From NCBI RefSeq assembly GCF_003710915.1, contig NZ_RHHR01000028.1:62001-126000 (forward strand): a stretch of DNA of 64,000 nucleotides, read 5' to 3'. Made by a program: the position numbers and the translations under genes. This DNA is from Brevibacillus invocatus. GTDB taxonomy: Bacteria > Bacillota > Bacilli > Brevibacillales > Brevibacillaceae. Under the pieces are notes generated by a model, which searched no databases, was not told the origin of the DNA, and saw only the letters and a program-made list of their open reading frames with translations. The first letter of the stretch is position 1, and every line of letters begins with the position of its first letter. Shown piece by piece: positions 17,055 through 25,719 of the stretch.

Positions 17055-18965
17055 ATGCGCAAAATCTACTTGGAAGACACGCCACTGCAGGAAGCGCAGC
17101 AGAGAATCGTAGAAAGTGTTCGCTTCTCGCCGCAAGTGGAGATCATCCCGACCCGGGAAGCATTGGGAAGGGTGACAGCCGAACCGATCTACGCGAAGGT
17201 ATCGATGCCCAATTTTCACGCCGCCGCGATGGACGGTGTAGCCGTCAAGGCGGAGATGACCTATGGTGCTGATGAGCAGCACCCTGTCTGTCTCAAACGG
17301 GGAGAAGCGTATGTCGAGGTCGATACCGGAGATCCGATTCCGGAAGGCTATGATGCGGTGATCATGATCGAACACATCCATCAAATCGATGATGACACGA
17401 TTGAGATTTTGGAATCCGTCGCTCCTTGGCAGCACATTCGCCCCATCGGAGAGGATGTTGTCGTAGGCGAGGTGATCATTGCGGATCGGCACAAGCTGCG
17501 ACCAGTTGATCTGGGTGCGCTTTTGGCAGGCGGCAATGTTACGGTACCTGTACTGCGCAAACCGCGCGTGGTGATTATCCCGACCGGAACGGAGCTGATC
17601 GAACCTTCTGATCAGGTAGCGGAAGGAGAGATCATCGAATTTAACGGTACGGTTTTCTCCGCTTATTTGCAGGAATGGGGCGCTGAGCCGATCTACCACG
17701 GGATCGTCAAGGACGACTACGCGCTCATTCGAGATGCTGTAAAAGCAGCGGTGCAGGATGCAGATATGGTACTTTTGAATGCAGGCTCGTCAGCCGGACG
17801 CGAGGATTTCACGGTTCATGTGGTGGAAGAGCTGGGGGAAGTGTTGACGCATGGTGTAGCCACCCGACCAGGCAAACCAGTGGTGGTTGGAATGGTGGAA
17901 GGCAAGCCGATCATCGGGCTGCCGGGCTATCCTGTATCGGCTTATCTGAATCTGGAGTGGTTTGCTCGCACGCTGGTCCATCACTATTACGGACTGCTGG
18001 AGCCTGAGCGTCCGCGCGTCAAGGCAACGATGGGACGCCGCATCGTGTCCGTGATGGGCGCTGAAGATTTTATCCGCGTGACGATAGGCTGTATCGACGG
18101 TCAATTTATTGCGAACCCCTTGACCCGCTCAGCTGGTGTCACCATGTCGATGGTAAGAGCAGACGGCCTGCTGCGAATCCCCCCTGGACATCTGGGCTAC
18201 GAACAGGGAGAGAGTGTGGACATCGAGCTGTACCGTCCATTGGAGCAGATTGAAAATACGATTGTAGCAACAGGCAGCCACGACCTGTCGATGGACGTGC
18301 TGCACTCCTTGTTGCGAAAGACCAATCCGGATCGCTTTCTCGTCTCTTCTCATGTCGGGAGCATGGGCGGGATCCTAGCCATTCAAAAAGGAGAGGCGCA
18401 CGCAGCAGGGGTCCATCTGTTTGACGAGGCTACTGGGACATACAATTTGCCCTATATTGAAAAGTACCTCCGCGATCAGGATGTCGTGCTCATCCAGCTG
18501 GTCTATCGCCAGCAAGGATGGATGGTAAAGCCAGGAAATCCGCGGGGAATCCATTCCGTACACGATCTGCTTCAGCCGGGGATTACCTATATGAATCGTC
18601 AGAGAGGAGCAGGTACAAGACTGCTGTTCGACTACCTGCTCGGACAAGAAGGGCTTGACAGAGATCAAATCTACGGCTATTCTCGCGAGGCGGTCTCTCA
18701 TTTGAGCGTTGCTGCTGCAGTGGCCGGAGGAACAGCAGATACCGGTCTGGGAATCTATTCGGCAGCATCCGCGATGGAACTTGATTTTATCCCTGTCGCA
18801 GAAGAGCGATACGACTTGTTGCTTAGTGGCTCTTTTTACCGCAGTGTAGAGGGAGAGGAATTGCTCGCCTGCATTCGCTCGGAGGCGTTTGCTCAGGAAG
18901 TGGAGGCATTGGGCGGTTACAGCTGCCGTGATTCCGGAAAAATCCTCTATTCCTCTTTATCATAA
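17055..18965 (+). CDS. MoeA fused to a substrate-binding-type sensor domain (second copy)
   Basis: A 636-residue fusion. Residues 1 to about 395 are a MoeA with the expected [44 protein letters not shown] and [10 protein letters not shown] blocks. Residues about 398 to 636 form a periplasmic-binding-type domain with [39 protein letters not shown] and [14 protein letters not shown]. That domain is a paralogue of the one in the regulator at 12.1-13.0 kb. The start at 17055 has AGGAGGAG upstream. The two MoeA genes may divide molybdenum and tungsten insertion, and the added domain may bind the oxyanion; both are inferences. Such fusions are known in other bacteria. Confidence 0.9.
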   Translation: MRKIYLEDTPLQEAQQRIVESVRFSPQVEIIPTREALGRVTAEPIYAKVSMPNFHAAAMDGVAVKAEMTYGADEQHPVCLKRGEAYVEVDTGDPIPEGYDAVIMIEHIHQIDDDTIEILESVAPWQHIRPIGEDVVVGEVIIADRHKLRPVDLGALLAGGNVTVPVLRKPRVVIIPTGTELIEPSDQVAEGEIIEFNGTVFSAYLQEWGAEPIYHGIVKDDYALIRDAVKAAVQDADMVLLNAGSSAGREDFTVHVVEELGEVLTHGVATRPGKPVVVGMVEGKPIIGLPGYPVSAYLNLEWFARTLVHHYYGLLEPERPRVKATMGRRIVSVMGAEDFIRVTIGCIDGQFIANPLTRSAGVTMSMVRADGLLRIPPGHLGYEQGESVDIELYRPLEQIENTIVATGSHDLSMDVLHSLLRKTNPDRFLVSSHVGSMGGILAIQKGEAHAAGVHLFDEATGTYNLPYIEKYLRDQDVVLIQLVYRQQGWMVKPGNPRGIHSVHDLLQPGITYMNRQRGAGTRLLFDYLLGQEGLDRDQIYGYSREAVSHLSVAAAVAGGTADTGLGIYSAASAMELDFIPVAEERYDLLLSGSFYRSVEGEELLACIRSEAFAQEVEALGGYSCRDSGKILYSSLS

Positions 18966-18994
18966 TGATCATAGGAAAAGGAGAGTGGTCATCG

Positions 18995-20014
18995 ATGTCA
19001 GAACAAATGCTTGATTTACACAAACGTCCTCTCCGAGATATCCGCATATCTGTCACAGATAAATGTAATTTTCGCTGTCAGTACTGCATGCCTGCTGAAA
19101 TATTTGGACCTGATTACCCCTTTTTACCCCAAAACAAGCTGCTGACCTTTGAGGAGATTACCAGACTGACGGGCATTTTTACCGCGCTCGGAGTAGGGAA
19201 GATTCGGATTACGGGCGGGGAACCGTTGATGCGACGCGATTTGCCTGAGTTGATCCGCATGCTTCGCCAGGTGGATGGGGTACAGGATATCGCGATGACG
19301 ACGAACGGGTCGCTCTTGGCGAAGCACGCCGAAGCATTAAAGGCTGCTGGCTTGGATCGGGTGACGGTCAGTCTGGACAGCCTGGACGATGAGCGATTTG
19401 GTAAAATCAATGGCCGTGGCTATAAGGTAGCCGATGTGCTGAATGGCATTGAGGCAGCCGAGCAGGCCGGGCTTGGCATCAAAATCAACATGGTCGTCCA
19501 GCGTGACGTCAACGTGGATGATATCCTTCCGATGGCACGTTTCTTCCGTGAACAAGGACATATTCTGCGCTTCATCGAGTTTATGGATGTGGGCAACACG
19601 AATGGCTGGAAGCTCGATCAGGTGGTGCCGTCGCAAGAAATTGTAGACATGATCAGCCAAGAGATGCCGCTTGAACCGATCAATCCCAACTACTATGGAG
19701 AAGTCGCCTCGCGCTATCGCTACGTCGACGGGGATGGCGAGATCGGATTGATTTCGTCCGTCACGCAGGCATTCTGCTCCACCTGTACACGGGCGCGCCT
19801 CTCTGCGGAAGGCAAGATGTACAATTGCCTGTTCGCCTCGACTGGTTTTGACCTGCGCGAACCATTGCGCGAGGGCCAAAGCGACGAGCAGATCCGTCAG
19901 TTGATTCATGCCTACTGGGGGCAGCGTGACGACCGCTATTCCGAGGTGCGACTTCTGCAAACGCCTGGCCTTGAGCCACGCGACAAGGTAGAGATGTCTC
20001 ACATCGGCGGATAG
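18995..20014 (+). CDS. moaA: GTP 3',8-cyclase MoaA
   Basis: This radical SAM enzyme starts pterin cofactor synthesis by converting GTP to the cyclic precursor. The 339-residue protein has the N-terminal cluster CNFRCQYC (C24, C28, C31) and the [12 protein letters not shown] region. The second cluster [18 protein letters not shown] lies in the C-terminal part. It ends in HIGG, and the Gly-Gly tail is a normal MoaA feature needed for GTP radical chemistry. The ATG at 18995 follows AAGGAGAG, about 30 bases after the MoeA fusion. MoaC is not in the window. Confidence 0.96.
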   Translation: MSEQMLDLHKRPLRDIRISVTDKCNFRCQYCMPAEIFGPDYPFLPQNKLLTFEEITRLTGIFTALGVGKIRITGGEPLMRRDLPELIRMLRQVDGVQDIAMTTNGSLLAKHAEALKAAGLDRVTVSLDSLDDERFGKINGRGYKVADVLNGIEAAEQAGLGIKINMVVQRDVNVDDILPMARFFREQGHILRFIEFMDVGNTNGWKLDQVVPSQEIVDMISQEMPLEPINPNYYGEVASRYRYVDGDGEIGLISSVTQAFCSTCTRARLSAEGKMYNCLFASTGFDLREPLREGQSDEQIRQLIHAYWGQRDDRYSEVRLLQTPGLEPRDKVEMSHIGG

Positions 20015-20027
20015 CAAAGAGCAAGCC

Positions 20028-20056
20028 TTGACAAAGTAAATTTCAACCTGTATTAT
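20028..20056 (+). promoter_or_regulatory. Sigma-A promoter of the infC operon
   Basis: TTGACA (20028-20033), a 17-base spacer and TATTAT (20051-20056). This near-consensus promoter starts the long infC leader. Confidence 0.9.
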
Positions 20057-20064
20057 AAAGGTCG

Positions 20065-20230
20065 TATAATTAACACTTCATACTTCGAGAACAAGCAGAG
20101 GCGCCCAGCTTCTCACCTGGGTCGACGTCTATAACGACTGTTGACAGGTAACTCTTATGCAAAGATCTTTGGATCTGTTTATTTGCAAGGTGAGATATGT
20201 GCGGGCGCAAAATGCGTTCGCACATTTTTG
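20065..20230 (+). promoter_or_regulatory. infC-rpmI-rplT leader with attenuator (L20-type)
   Basis: The roughly 200-base untranslated leader ends in an intrinsic terminator: ATGTGCGGGCGC (20197-20208) pairs with GCGTTCGCACAT (20214-20225), then TTTTT. In low-GC Gram-positives this operon is controlled by ribosomal protein L20, which promotes premature termination in such a leader. The position and terminator fit that; the L20-binding fold itself was not verified. Confidence 0.75.
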
Positions 20231-20262
20231 TTCCTTTCTCGAAATTGACGGGGGTGGCAAGT

Positions 20263-20781
20263 ATTAGCAAGGATCAAATGTTAGTTAACGAAGCGATCCG
20301 TGCCCGTGAGGTTCGTTTGATCGGAGCCGACGGGAGTCAATTGGGAGTCGTACCCTTTAGGGAAGCGTTGCGCATTGCCCAAGAAGCCGAATTGGATCTG
20401 GTAAATGTTGCTCCTACAGCCAAACCGCCTGTATGCCGTATCATGGACTACGGAAAGTTCAAATACGAGCAGGCGAAGAAGGAAAAGGAAGCACGCAAAA
20501 ACCAGAAGATTATCGAGCTCAAAGAAGTGCGTTTTTCTTCCAACATCGAGGAACACGATTTTCAAACGAAGCTTCGCAACGTCCGCAAGTTCTTGGAGGA
20601 TCATCACAAGGTGAAGTGTTCGATCCGTTTCCGCGGACGCGAAATCACCCACTCCGAGATCGGGCTTGGTGTAATGGAGCGTGTAGCGGCCCAATGTGAA
20701 GATCTCGCAGCGCCAGAGCGCAAACCGAAGATCGAGGGACGCAGCATGATCATGATTTTGGCTCCGAAAGCGGAAAAGTAA
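20263..20781 (+). CDS. infC: Translation initiation factor IF-3 (AUU start)
   Basis: IF3 binds the 30S subunit and rejects wrong start codons. The 172-residue protein begins at ATT 20263 (ISKDQMLVNEAIRAREVRLIG), with GGGGGTGG just upstream at normal spacing. The in-frame ATG at 20197 lies inside the attenuator stem and cannot be the start. A rare AUU start is a known self-regulation device for infC. The two-domain structure with a charged linker (KYEQAKKEKEARKNQK) is plain. rpmI follows after 30 bases. Confidence 0.95.
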   Translation: MSKDQMLVNEAIRAREVRLIGADGSQLGVVPFREALRIAQEAELDLVNVAPTAKPPVCRIMDYGKFKYEQAKKEKEARKNQKIIELKEVRFSSNIEEHDFQTKLRNVRKFLEDHHKVKCSIRFRGREITHSEIGLGVMERVAAQCEDLAAPERKPKIEGRSMIMILAPKAEK

Positions 20782-20811
20782 GCTAGTAGTTTAGACAGGA
20801 GGATTTTTCAG

Positions 20812-21009
20812 ATGCCTAAAATGAAAACTCATAAAGGCGCAGCAAAGCGTTTCAAAAAGACTGGAAGCGGCCAATTGAAGCGCGACCGCGCATTTGGTAA
20901 CCACATGTTCGCCAACAAAACGACTAAGCAAAAGCGCCACCTGCGCAAAGCTGCACTCGTTTCCAAAGGCGATCAAAAACGTATTGAGCAAATGCTCACA
21001 TACCTGTAA
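20812..21009 (+). CDS. rpmI: Ribosomal protein L35
   Basis: A 65-residue basic protein of the large subunit, [20 protein letters not shown], with normal length and composition. It is preceded by AGGAGG and is the second gene of the infC operon. Confidence 0.97.
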   Translation: MPKMKTHKGAAKRFKKTGSGQLKRDRAFGNHMFANKTTKQKRHLRKAALVSKGDQKRIEQMLTYL

Positions 21010-21099
21010 GTTTCATACGATTACACACCATCACACAGCATGAGCTCCCTAAGCGCCTAGAAGTCGGCCGCCATGCTGGAAAGACCAGGAGGAGTTAGT

Positions 21100-21459
21100 A
21101 TGCCAAGAGTAAAAGGTGGCATTGTTACACGCCGTCGTCATAAGAAAATCTTGAAGCTGGCGAAAGGTTACTTCGGTTCCAAACATCGCCTGTTTAAATC
21201 CGCGAATGCTCAGGTAATGAAATCCCTGATGTATGCATACCGCGACCGTCGTCAAAAGAAACGTGACTTCCGCAAACTGTGGATTACACGTATCAACGCG
21301 CAAGCTCGCATGAATGGCCTGTCCTACAGCCGCCTCATGCACGGTTTGAAAGTCGCTGGCATCGAAGTAAACCGCAAAATGCTGGCTGACCTGGCTGTTA
21401 ACGACAAAGCTGCTTTCAACGAGCTGGCAACTGTCGCTAAAGGCAAACTGAACGCGTAA
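21100..21459 (+). CDS. rplT: Ribosomal protein L20
   Basis: A 119-residue large-subunit protein beginning [16 protein letters not shown]. It is needed for early 50S assembly and is the expected autoregulator of this operon. The start at 21100 follows AGGAGGAG; an upstream in-frame ATG at 21073 has no site and gives a non-family extension. A 90-base gap separates it from rpmI. Confidence 0.97.
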   Translation: MPRVKGGIVTRRRHKKILKLAKGYFGSKHRLFKSANAQVMKSLMYAYRDRRQKKRDFRKLWITRINAQARMNGLSYSRLMHGLKVAGIEVNRKMLADLAVNDKAAFNELATVAKGKLNA

Positions 21460-21468
21460 GGAAACAAG

Positions 21469-21506
21469 AAACCGATCTTCCCTTTAGGGAAAGATCGGTT
21501 TTTTTA
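21469..21506 (+). terminator. Terminator of the infC operon
   Basis: AAACCGATCTT (21469-21479) pairs with AAGATCGGTTT, extended by CCC/GGG pairing near the loop and followed by a T run. Confidence 0.92.
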
Positions 21507-21621
21507 CGTAGAAAAATAGCGATTCTCATAAAATAGTTCTCTATCATGCAACACCTGTCCACACGGGTCCCTTCTGACTTTCATATGCTGCAAGCAAGAA
21601 AGAAGGAAGGAGTGAGCGAGT

Positions 21622-21981
21622 ATGCCAAGATTAACATTATTTGCAGATAGAAACTTTGATGACAGACGTATTCAGTTTCGCAGACGTGGCGTTGCCATCC
21701 GAAACATGAATGCGATTCGTTTTAACAACGATCTATCGAGTTTCCGGTCCCGAAGAGGCGATAGTGCGAATGTAACTTTGGTTCTGTTCTCACAGACATC
21801 GTATCAAGGTACATTCCGCGTATTTCGCGGAGACCGTGATATCGCCAATCTCGGAAATTTTGACTTCAACAATCGCACCTCGTCGCTGATTTTCATCGGT
21901 CGAAATTTGACAGATGCGGAAATACGCGATATTCAGTCTAGCCGTAGAGCACCACGTAATATCGTGGAAATCAGAGAGTAA
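21622..21981 (+). CDS. Small beta/gamma-crystallin-like protein
   Basis: A 119-residue protein with no signal peptide and two internal repeats of about 48 residues. Each repeat has an aromatic strand (TLFADRNFDDRRIQF; VLFSQTSYQGTFRVF) and ends with a motif of the N/D-N/D-x-x-S-S type: NNDLSS at 35-40 and NNRTSS at 83-88. That double pattern matches the calcium-binding motif of microbial beta/gamma-crystallins, giving one two-motif domain. It is unusually rich in arginine and asparagine. It stands alone between terminators with a strong GGAAGGAG site. Calcium binding, stress or spore-associated roles are possible but not shown. Confidence 0.65.
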   Translation: MPRLTLFADRNFDDRRIQFRRRGVAIRNMNAIRFNNDLSSFRSRRGDSANVTLVLFSQTSYQGTFRVFRGDRDIANLGNFDFNNRTSSLIFIGRNLTDAEIRDIQSSRRAPRNIVEIRE

Positions 21982-21987
21982 GGAATG

Positions 21988-22040
21988 AAAAAAGGAACGA
22001 TCAGCCCCTGTGCTGCCGGGGATCTGGTTGTTCCTTTTTG
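21988..22040. terminator. Bidirectional terminator after the crystallin-like gene
   Basis: AAAAAGGAAC (21989-21998) pairs with GTTCCTTTTT (22030-22039), with inner ATCAGCCCC/GGGGATCTG pairing. It serves two converging genes. Confidence 0.88.
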
Positions 22041-22048
22041 TCTATAGC

Positions 22049-22735
22049 TCAAAGGATAATTCGCTGCCGAAGTGCTTCGGCCACGCCTTGTGTTCGATTA
22101 TTTACCTGAAGTTTTTTCAGCGCAGATTTGATATAGTCCTGAACGGTAAATTCTCTGATGCCCATTTTATCAGCCATTTCTTTGATGCTCTCTCCCCAGG
22201 ACAGTCGCTGTAGGACTTCGATTTCCCGTTTGCTCAGCTTGGGGTTTTTTGGCGTTGAATGATCATGGGTTAAAGCTTTTGCCACCTGCTGACCATAATA
22301 CGCGATATCGGCTACAAGATGGCTATTGATCCCATCGCAGCCCTCCGGATGGCCGGAGGTTCCCGCCCATCCAAGAACGTTGTTGCCATTGTAGATCGGG
22401 ACGACGATGGCATAGGAGGCACCATGCACGTGCTTGGCAGGTATTTGCCGAATTTGTTCGGTTTTGAGAAGGAGGGTTTTTTTCTCGCGAATGGCAGCGT
22501 GAATAGGCGGAATGTTGCGTATATCCTCCCGCAGCTCACGAATGGAAGTCAATCCCTCTTGATTGGCCCAAAAGATGCCTTCACCTACATGACTGAGCAT
22601 CGAATAGTTGTAGAGGACAGCCCCCATAAAGGGAAACACATCAAGAAAACCGCGCACAGTAAGAACCAGTTTTTCTTCATGATAGGGCGTCGATTCAATT
22701 TTTTGGATATATGCTTTCACAGCTGGACTGACCAT
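22049..22735 (-). CDS. LuxR/GerE-type transcription regulator
   Basis: A 228-residue regulator. The C-terminal GerE-type helix-turn-helix (about 165-225) shows LSKREIEVLQRLSWGESIKEMA and the recognition-helix region FTVQDYIKSALKKL. The N-terminal part (about 20-150) looks like a GAF-type sensor with AIVVPIYNGNNVLGWAG. There is no receiver domain, so a small ligand rather than phosphorylation is the likely signal. The start at 22735 follows GGAGGGAGG. It is divergent from the aldehyde dehydrogenase gene, so it may control the oxidation genes on that side. Confidence 0.85.
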   Translation of the reverse strand: MVSPAVKAYIQKIESTPYHEEKLVLTVRGFLDVFPFMGAVLYNYSMLSHVGEGIFWANQEGLTSIRELREDIRNIPPIHAAIREKKTLLLKTEQIRQIPAKHVHGASYAIVVPIYNGNNVLGWAGTSGHPEGCDGINSHLVADIAYYGQQVAKALTHDHSTPKNPKLSKREIEVLQRLSWGESIKEMADKMGIREFTVQDYIKSALKKLQVNNRTQGVAEALRQRIIL

Positions 22736-22915
22736 GGAGTACCTGCCTCCCTCCATATTAGGGGTCGTTCTACACCTGTATTTTAGGGGATATATCCGCG
22801 TCTGTTTCTTCCATATAATCATATTTGTAGCGCTTTCATTTTATCAAACGGCTTATCCAGACGTAAAGGAATTGAATTCGGAATAATTCGACAATAGGGA
22901 GGGAGGAAGGATTGT

Positions 22916-24433
22916 ATGGCAGCAAACACACAGCAAGCATTGGATTTTCAACTGTACATAAACGGTGAATGGACCCCCGCAAGAAGTGGGGAGACCTTCG
23001 ATGTGTTCAATCCGGCAAATGGAGAACGGGTAGCAAGAGTGGCCAAAGCAGGGAGCAGTGATGTGGACGCCGCTATCGCTGCTGCAAGGCAGACCTTTGA
23101 TTCGGGTGTTTGGTCGCGCAGGACGCCACAGGAGCGAGCAGCCGTATTGAACCAGTTTGCTCGCAAGATAGTGGAGAATGCGCAAGAGCTGGGATATTTG
23201 GAGGTGATCAGCTCAGGAGCGACGATTCGCCGTGTCAGCAGCATGGACATCATGGGCAGTGCGTTTGTCATGCAGCAGAGCGCAGGCTTTGCGCTGGAGT
23301 ACTGCTATGTCAACCATCTGGGACCGGGAATAGGGGCTCCAAGCAACAACCAGGTATGGCGGGAACCGCTTGGCGTGGTGGCCGCGATTACGCCTTGGAA
23401 CTTTCCGATGATTCTCGCGATGTGGAAGCTGGCACCCGCCTTGGCTATGGGCAACTCGGTTGTCGTGAAGCCAGCTACGTACACGCCATTGTCGACATTA
23501 AAGCTGGCGCAGCTCGCGACAGAGGCAGGGATTCCGCCTGGCGTTTTCAATGTGGTGGCAGGACCGGGCGCCAGTATTGGCGAGGCGCTGGTAAAAGATC
23601 CGCGTGTAGACAAAGTTGCCTTTACGGGCTCCACGGAAGTGGGGCAGCGAATCATGGAGCTTGCGTCAGGTACGGTCAAGCGGGTCACTTTAGAGCTGGG
23701 AGGAAAATCTCCGGCTATCGTGCTGCCTGATGCCGATCTGGAGTTGACGATACCCGGATTGCTCTACGGCTTCTGCCTTCACACAGGTCAAGTATGTCAA
23801 TCAGGAACGCGAATCCTCGTGCACGATTCGATGTACGATCAAGTGTTGGAAGGCATGAGCCAGATGGCTGCGAAAATAAAAATCGGCAACACACTCGATC
23901 CCTCTACCGGCATGGGGCCGCTCGTCTCCAACCAGCAGCTCGATACGGTGCTAGGCTATATCCAATCCGGCCTGGACGAAGGAGCCAGACTGGTATACGG
24001 AGGCAAACGAATAACCGACAGCGGGCTTGATAAAGGGCATTACGTGGAGCCGACGATCTTTGCCGATGTTCGCAATGACATGAAGATCGCCCAAGAAGAG
24101 ATTTTTGGTCCTGTAGCATCCGTGATTCGCTATTCCAGCGTGGAGGAAGCGATAGAGATCGCCAATGATACGATCTACGGTCTGGCGGCGGGTGTCTGGA
24201 GCTGCGATGTGAACCAGGCCTTGAAGATCAGCCGCGAATTAAAAGCAGGGACGGTCTGGATCAATGACTGGCATGCGATTCGCCCCGATGCTCCGTTTGG
24301 CGGATACAAGCAGAGCGGATTTGGCCGTGAGCTGGGACGTCAATCACTGGATGAATACAGCCAGGTCAAGCATGTCCATGTTTCCTTGACACCTGAACTT
24401 CGCCAGCGACCTTGGGCTAGCTCGCTCTTTTAA
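22916..24433 (+). CDS. NAD(P)-dependent aldehyde dehydrogenase
   Basis: A 505-residue enzyme that oxidises an aldehyde to its acid. The catalytic cysteine is C294 in HTGQVCQSG, the general base is the glutamate in LELGGKSP near 260, and cofactor binding shows ITPWNFP and FTGSTEVGQ. GPVASV and GYKQSGFGRE near the C-terminus complete the family pattern. It is the first gene of a rightward group with an iron alcohol dehydrogenase and an esterase, suggesting ester-alcohol-aldehyde-acid conversion. Betaine-aldehyde and phenylacetaldehyde enzymes look similar, so the substrate is open. Confidence 0.92.
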   Translation: MAANTQQALDFQLYINGEWTPARSGETFDVFNPANGERVARVAKAGSSDVDAAIAAARQTFDSGVWSRRTPQERAAVLNQFARKIVENAQELGYLEVISSGATIRRVSSMDIMGSAFVMQQSAGFALEYCYVNHLGPGIGAPSNNQVWREPLGVVAAITPWNFPMILAMWKLAPALAMGNSVVVKPATYTPLSTLKLAQLATEAGIPPGVFNVVAGPGASIGEALVKDPRVDKVAFTGSTEVGQRIMELASGTVKRVTLELGGKSPAIVLPDADLELTIPGLLYGFCLHTGQVCQSGTRILVHDSMYDQVLEGMSQMAAKIKIGNTLDPSTGMGPLVSNQQLDTVLGYIQSGLDEGARLVYGGKRITDSGLDKGHYVEPTIFADVRNDMKIAQEEIFGPVASVIRYSSVEEAIEIANDTIYGLAAGVWSCDVNQALKISRELKAGTVWINDWHAIRPDAPFGGYKQSGFGRELGRQSLDEYSQVKHVHVSLTPELRQRPWASSLF

Positions 24434-24466
24434 AATACGCGGATGAGAGATGGGAGGAATGGCAGT

Positions 24467-25678
24467 ATGACGACTTTATCGAGATTTGGGCTGCGAACAG
24501 AGGTCTACAGCGGGGCGGGGTCACGGACGCTTTTGCCCGAACTCCTGCAGGGCCTCGGAGCAAAAAGGGTAGTGTTGTTTACCGATCAGGGATTGAATCG
24601 GGCAGGGCTTACGGAAAAAATCACCGAGCTGTTCCGACTGATGCCTGGACCCATCCAGCTAGTTGGCGTTTATGATGAGATCGAGCAGGATGCCAAGGGT
24701 GAAAACGTAAACCAGGCCGCACGCTTTGTAAAGGAGTGCAATGCAGACTCTCTGGTTTCCGTCGGGGGCGGCAGCGTGCTTGATGCATGCAAAGCGACCA
24801 AGTGGCTTTTGCATAAACAGCACCATGATGTGCGCGATTTGCTGAACGGAACGACCCGAGAGCTGTGGCCACAGGCTCAGCCGATCCGCATTCCCCACAT
24901 TGCTTTGCCGACTACTGCAGGAACGGGTGCTGAGGTTTCCCCCATGGCTGTCGTGTACAATGAGCGTCTGAACATCAAGACAAACCTGATGAATCCCTTC
25001 ATCGCAGCGGATATTGCCATACTTGACCCTGATCTTACCGTGGGATTGCCTCCAAAAATCACGGCATTTACGGGCTTCGATGCTTTGACACACGCAGTGG
25101 AAGGGTACTTCTCCCCTCGTGCCAATCCGATGAGCGATTCATTTGCTTTGCAGTCCGCTCGGATGATCGCCGAAAGCCTGCCAACGGCCGTTCACAAGGG
25201 TACAGACCTACAGGCCCGATCGAACATGCTGATGGCGAGCATGATGGCCATTACCTCCTTTGGACTTACAGTATCTGCCATCCCGGTGCACAACATGGCG
25301 CACGCTTTCGGCGGCAAATTTGGCATTCCGCACGGTTTGGCGAACGCTGTCCTGCTGCCGAATATGATGGAATCCTTGCCTGGACTCTACCTGCAAAAAG
25401 TTCGCAGCTTTGCGGAGGTGCTGGGGTTGGTGCCTGGAATCCAGTCGCCGGAAGAGTGTCTGGAACAGGTAGTCTCCTACATTCGCGAGCTGCGTGATCA
25501 GGTTGGGCTGCCTTCAACATTTGCTGAGTACCAACTGGACCCGGCCAGTCTGGCACACATTGTACCGCTCGTGCAAAGCGATCCGACCGCGATGATGTTC
25601 CGCATCCCGGCTCCGGTCATTACGAAGGTAACCACCGAAGTGGCTGGGCTGCCACAGGAGGAAGAAGCTATTCGCTAA
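24467..25678 (+). CDS. Iron-containing alcohol dehydrogenase
   Basis: A 403-residue group III alcohol dehydrogenase. The nucleotide-binding SVGGGSVLDACKA occurs near residue 105 and LPTTAGTGAEVS near 150. The metal ligands are suggested by FDALTHAVE and by the histidines of HNMAHAFGGKFGIPHG. ATG 24467 has GGGAGG upstream; the earlier ATG at 24443 does not. It follows the aldehyde dehydrogenase by 33 bases, so an alcohol could be oxidised stepwise to an acid. Substrate unknown. Confidence 0.92.
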   Translation: MTTLSRFGLRTEVYSGAGSRTLLPELLQGLGAKRVVLFTDQGLNRAGLTEKITELFRLMPGPIQLVGVYDEIEQDAKGENVNQAARFVKECNADSLVSVGGGSVLDACKATKWLLHKQHHDVRDLLNGTTRELWPQAQPIRIPHIALPTTAGTGAEVSPMAVVYNERLNIKTNLMNPFIAADIAILDPDLTVGLPPKITAFTGFDALTHAVEGYFSPRANPMSDSFALQSARMIAESLPTAVHKGTDLQARSNMLMASMMAITSFGLTVSAIPVHNMAHAFGGKFGIPHGLANAVLLPNMMESLPGLYLQKVRSFAEVLGLVPGIQSPEECLEQVVSYIRELRDQVGLPSTFAEYQLDPASLAHIVPLVQSDPTAMMFRIPAPVITKVTTEVAGLPQEEEAIR

Positions 25679-25719
25679 CGATACGTAATCAGCAAAAGGG
25701 AGAAAAGGAGGATGCTTCG

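Noticed and set aside
20197-20262. An N-terminal extension of IF3 from ATG 20197
   Set aside because: The ATG lies inside the attenuator stem, has no ribosome site, and the added residues do not fit IF3.
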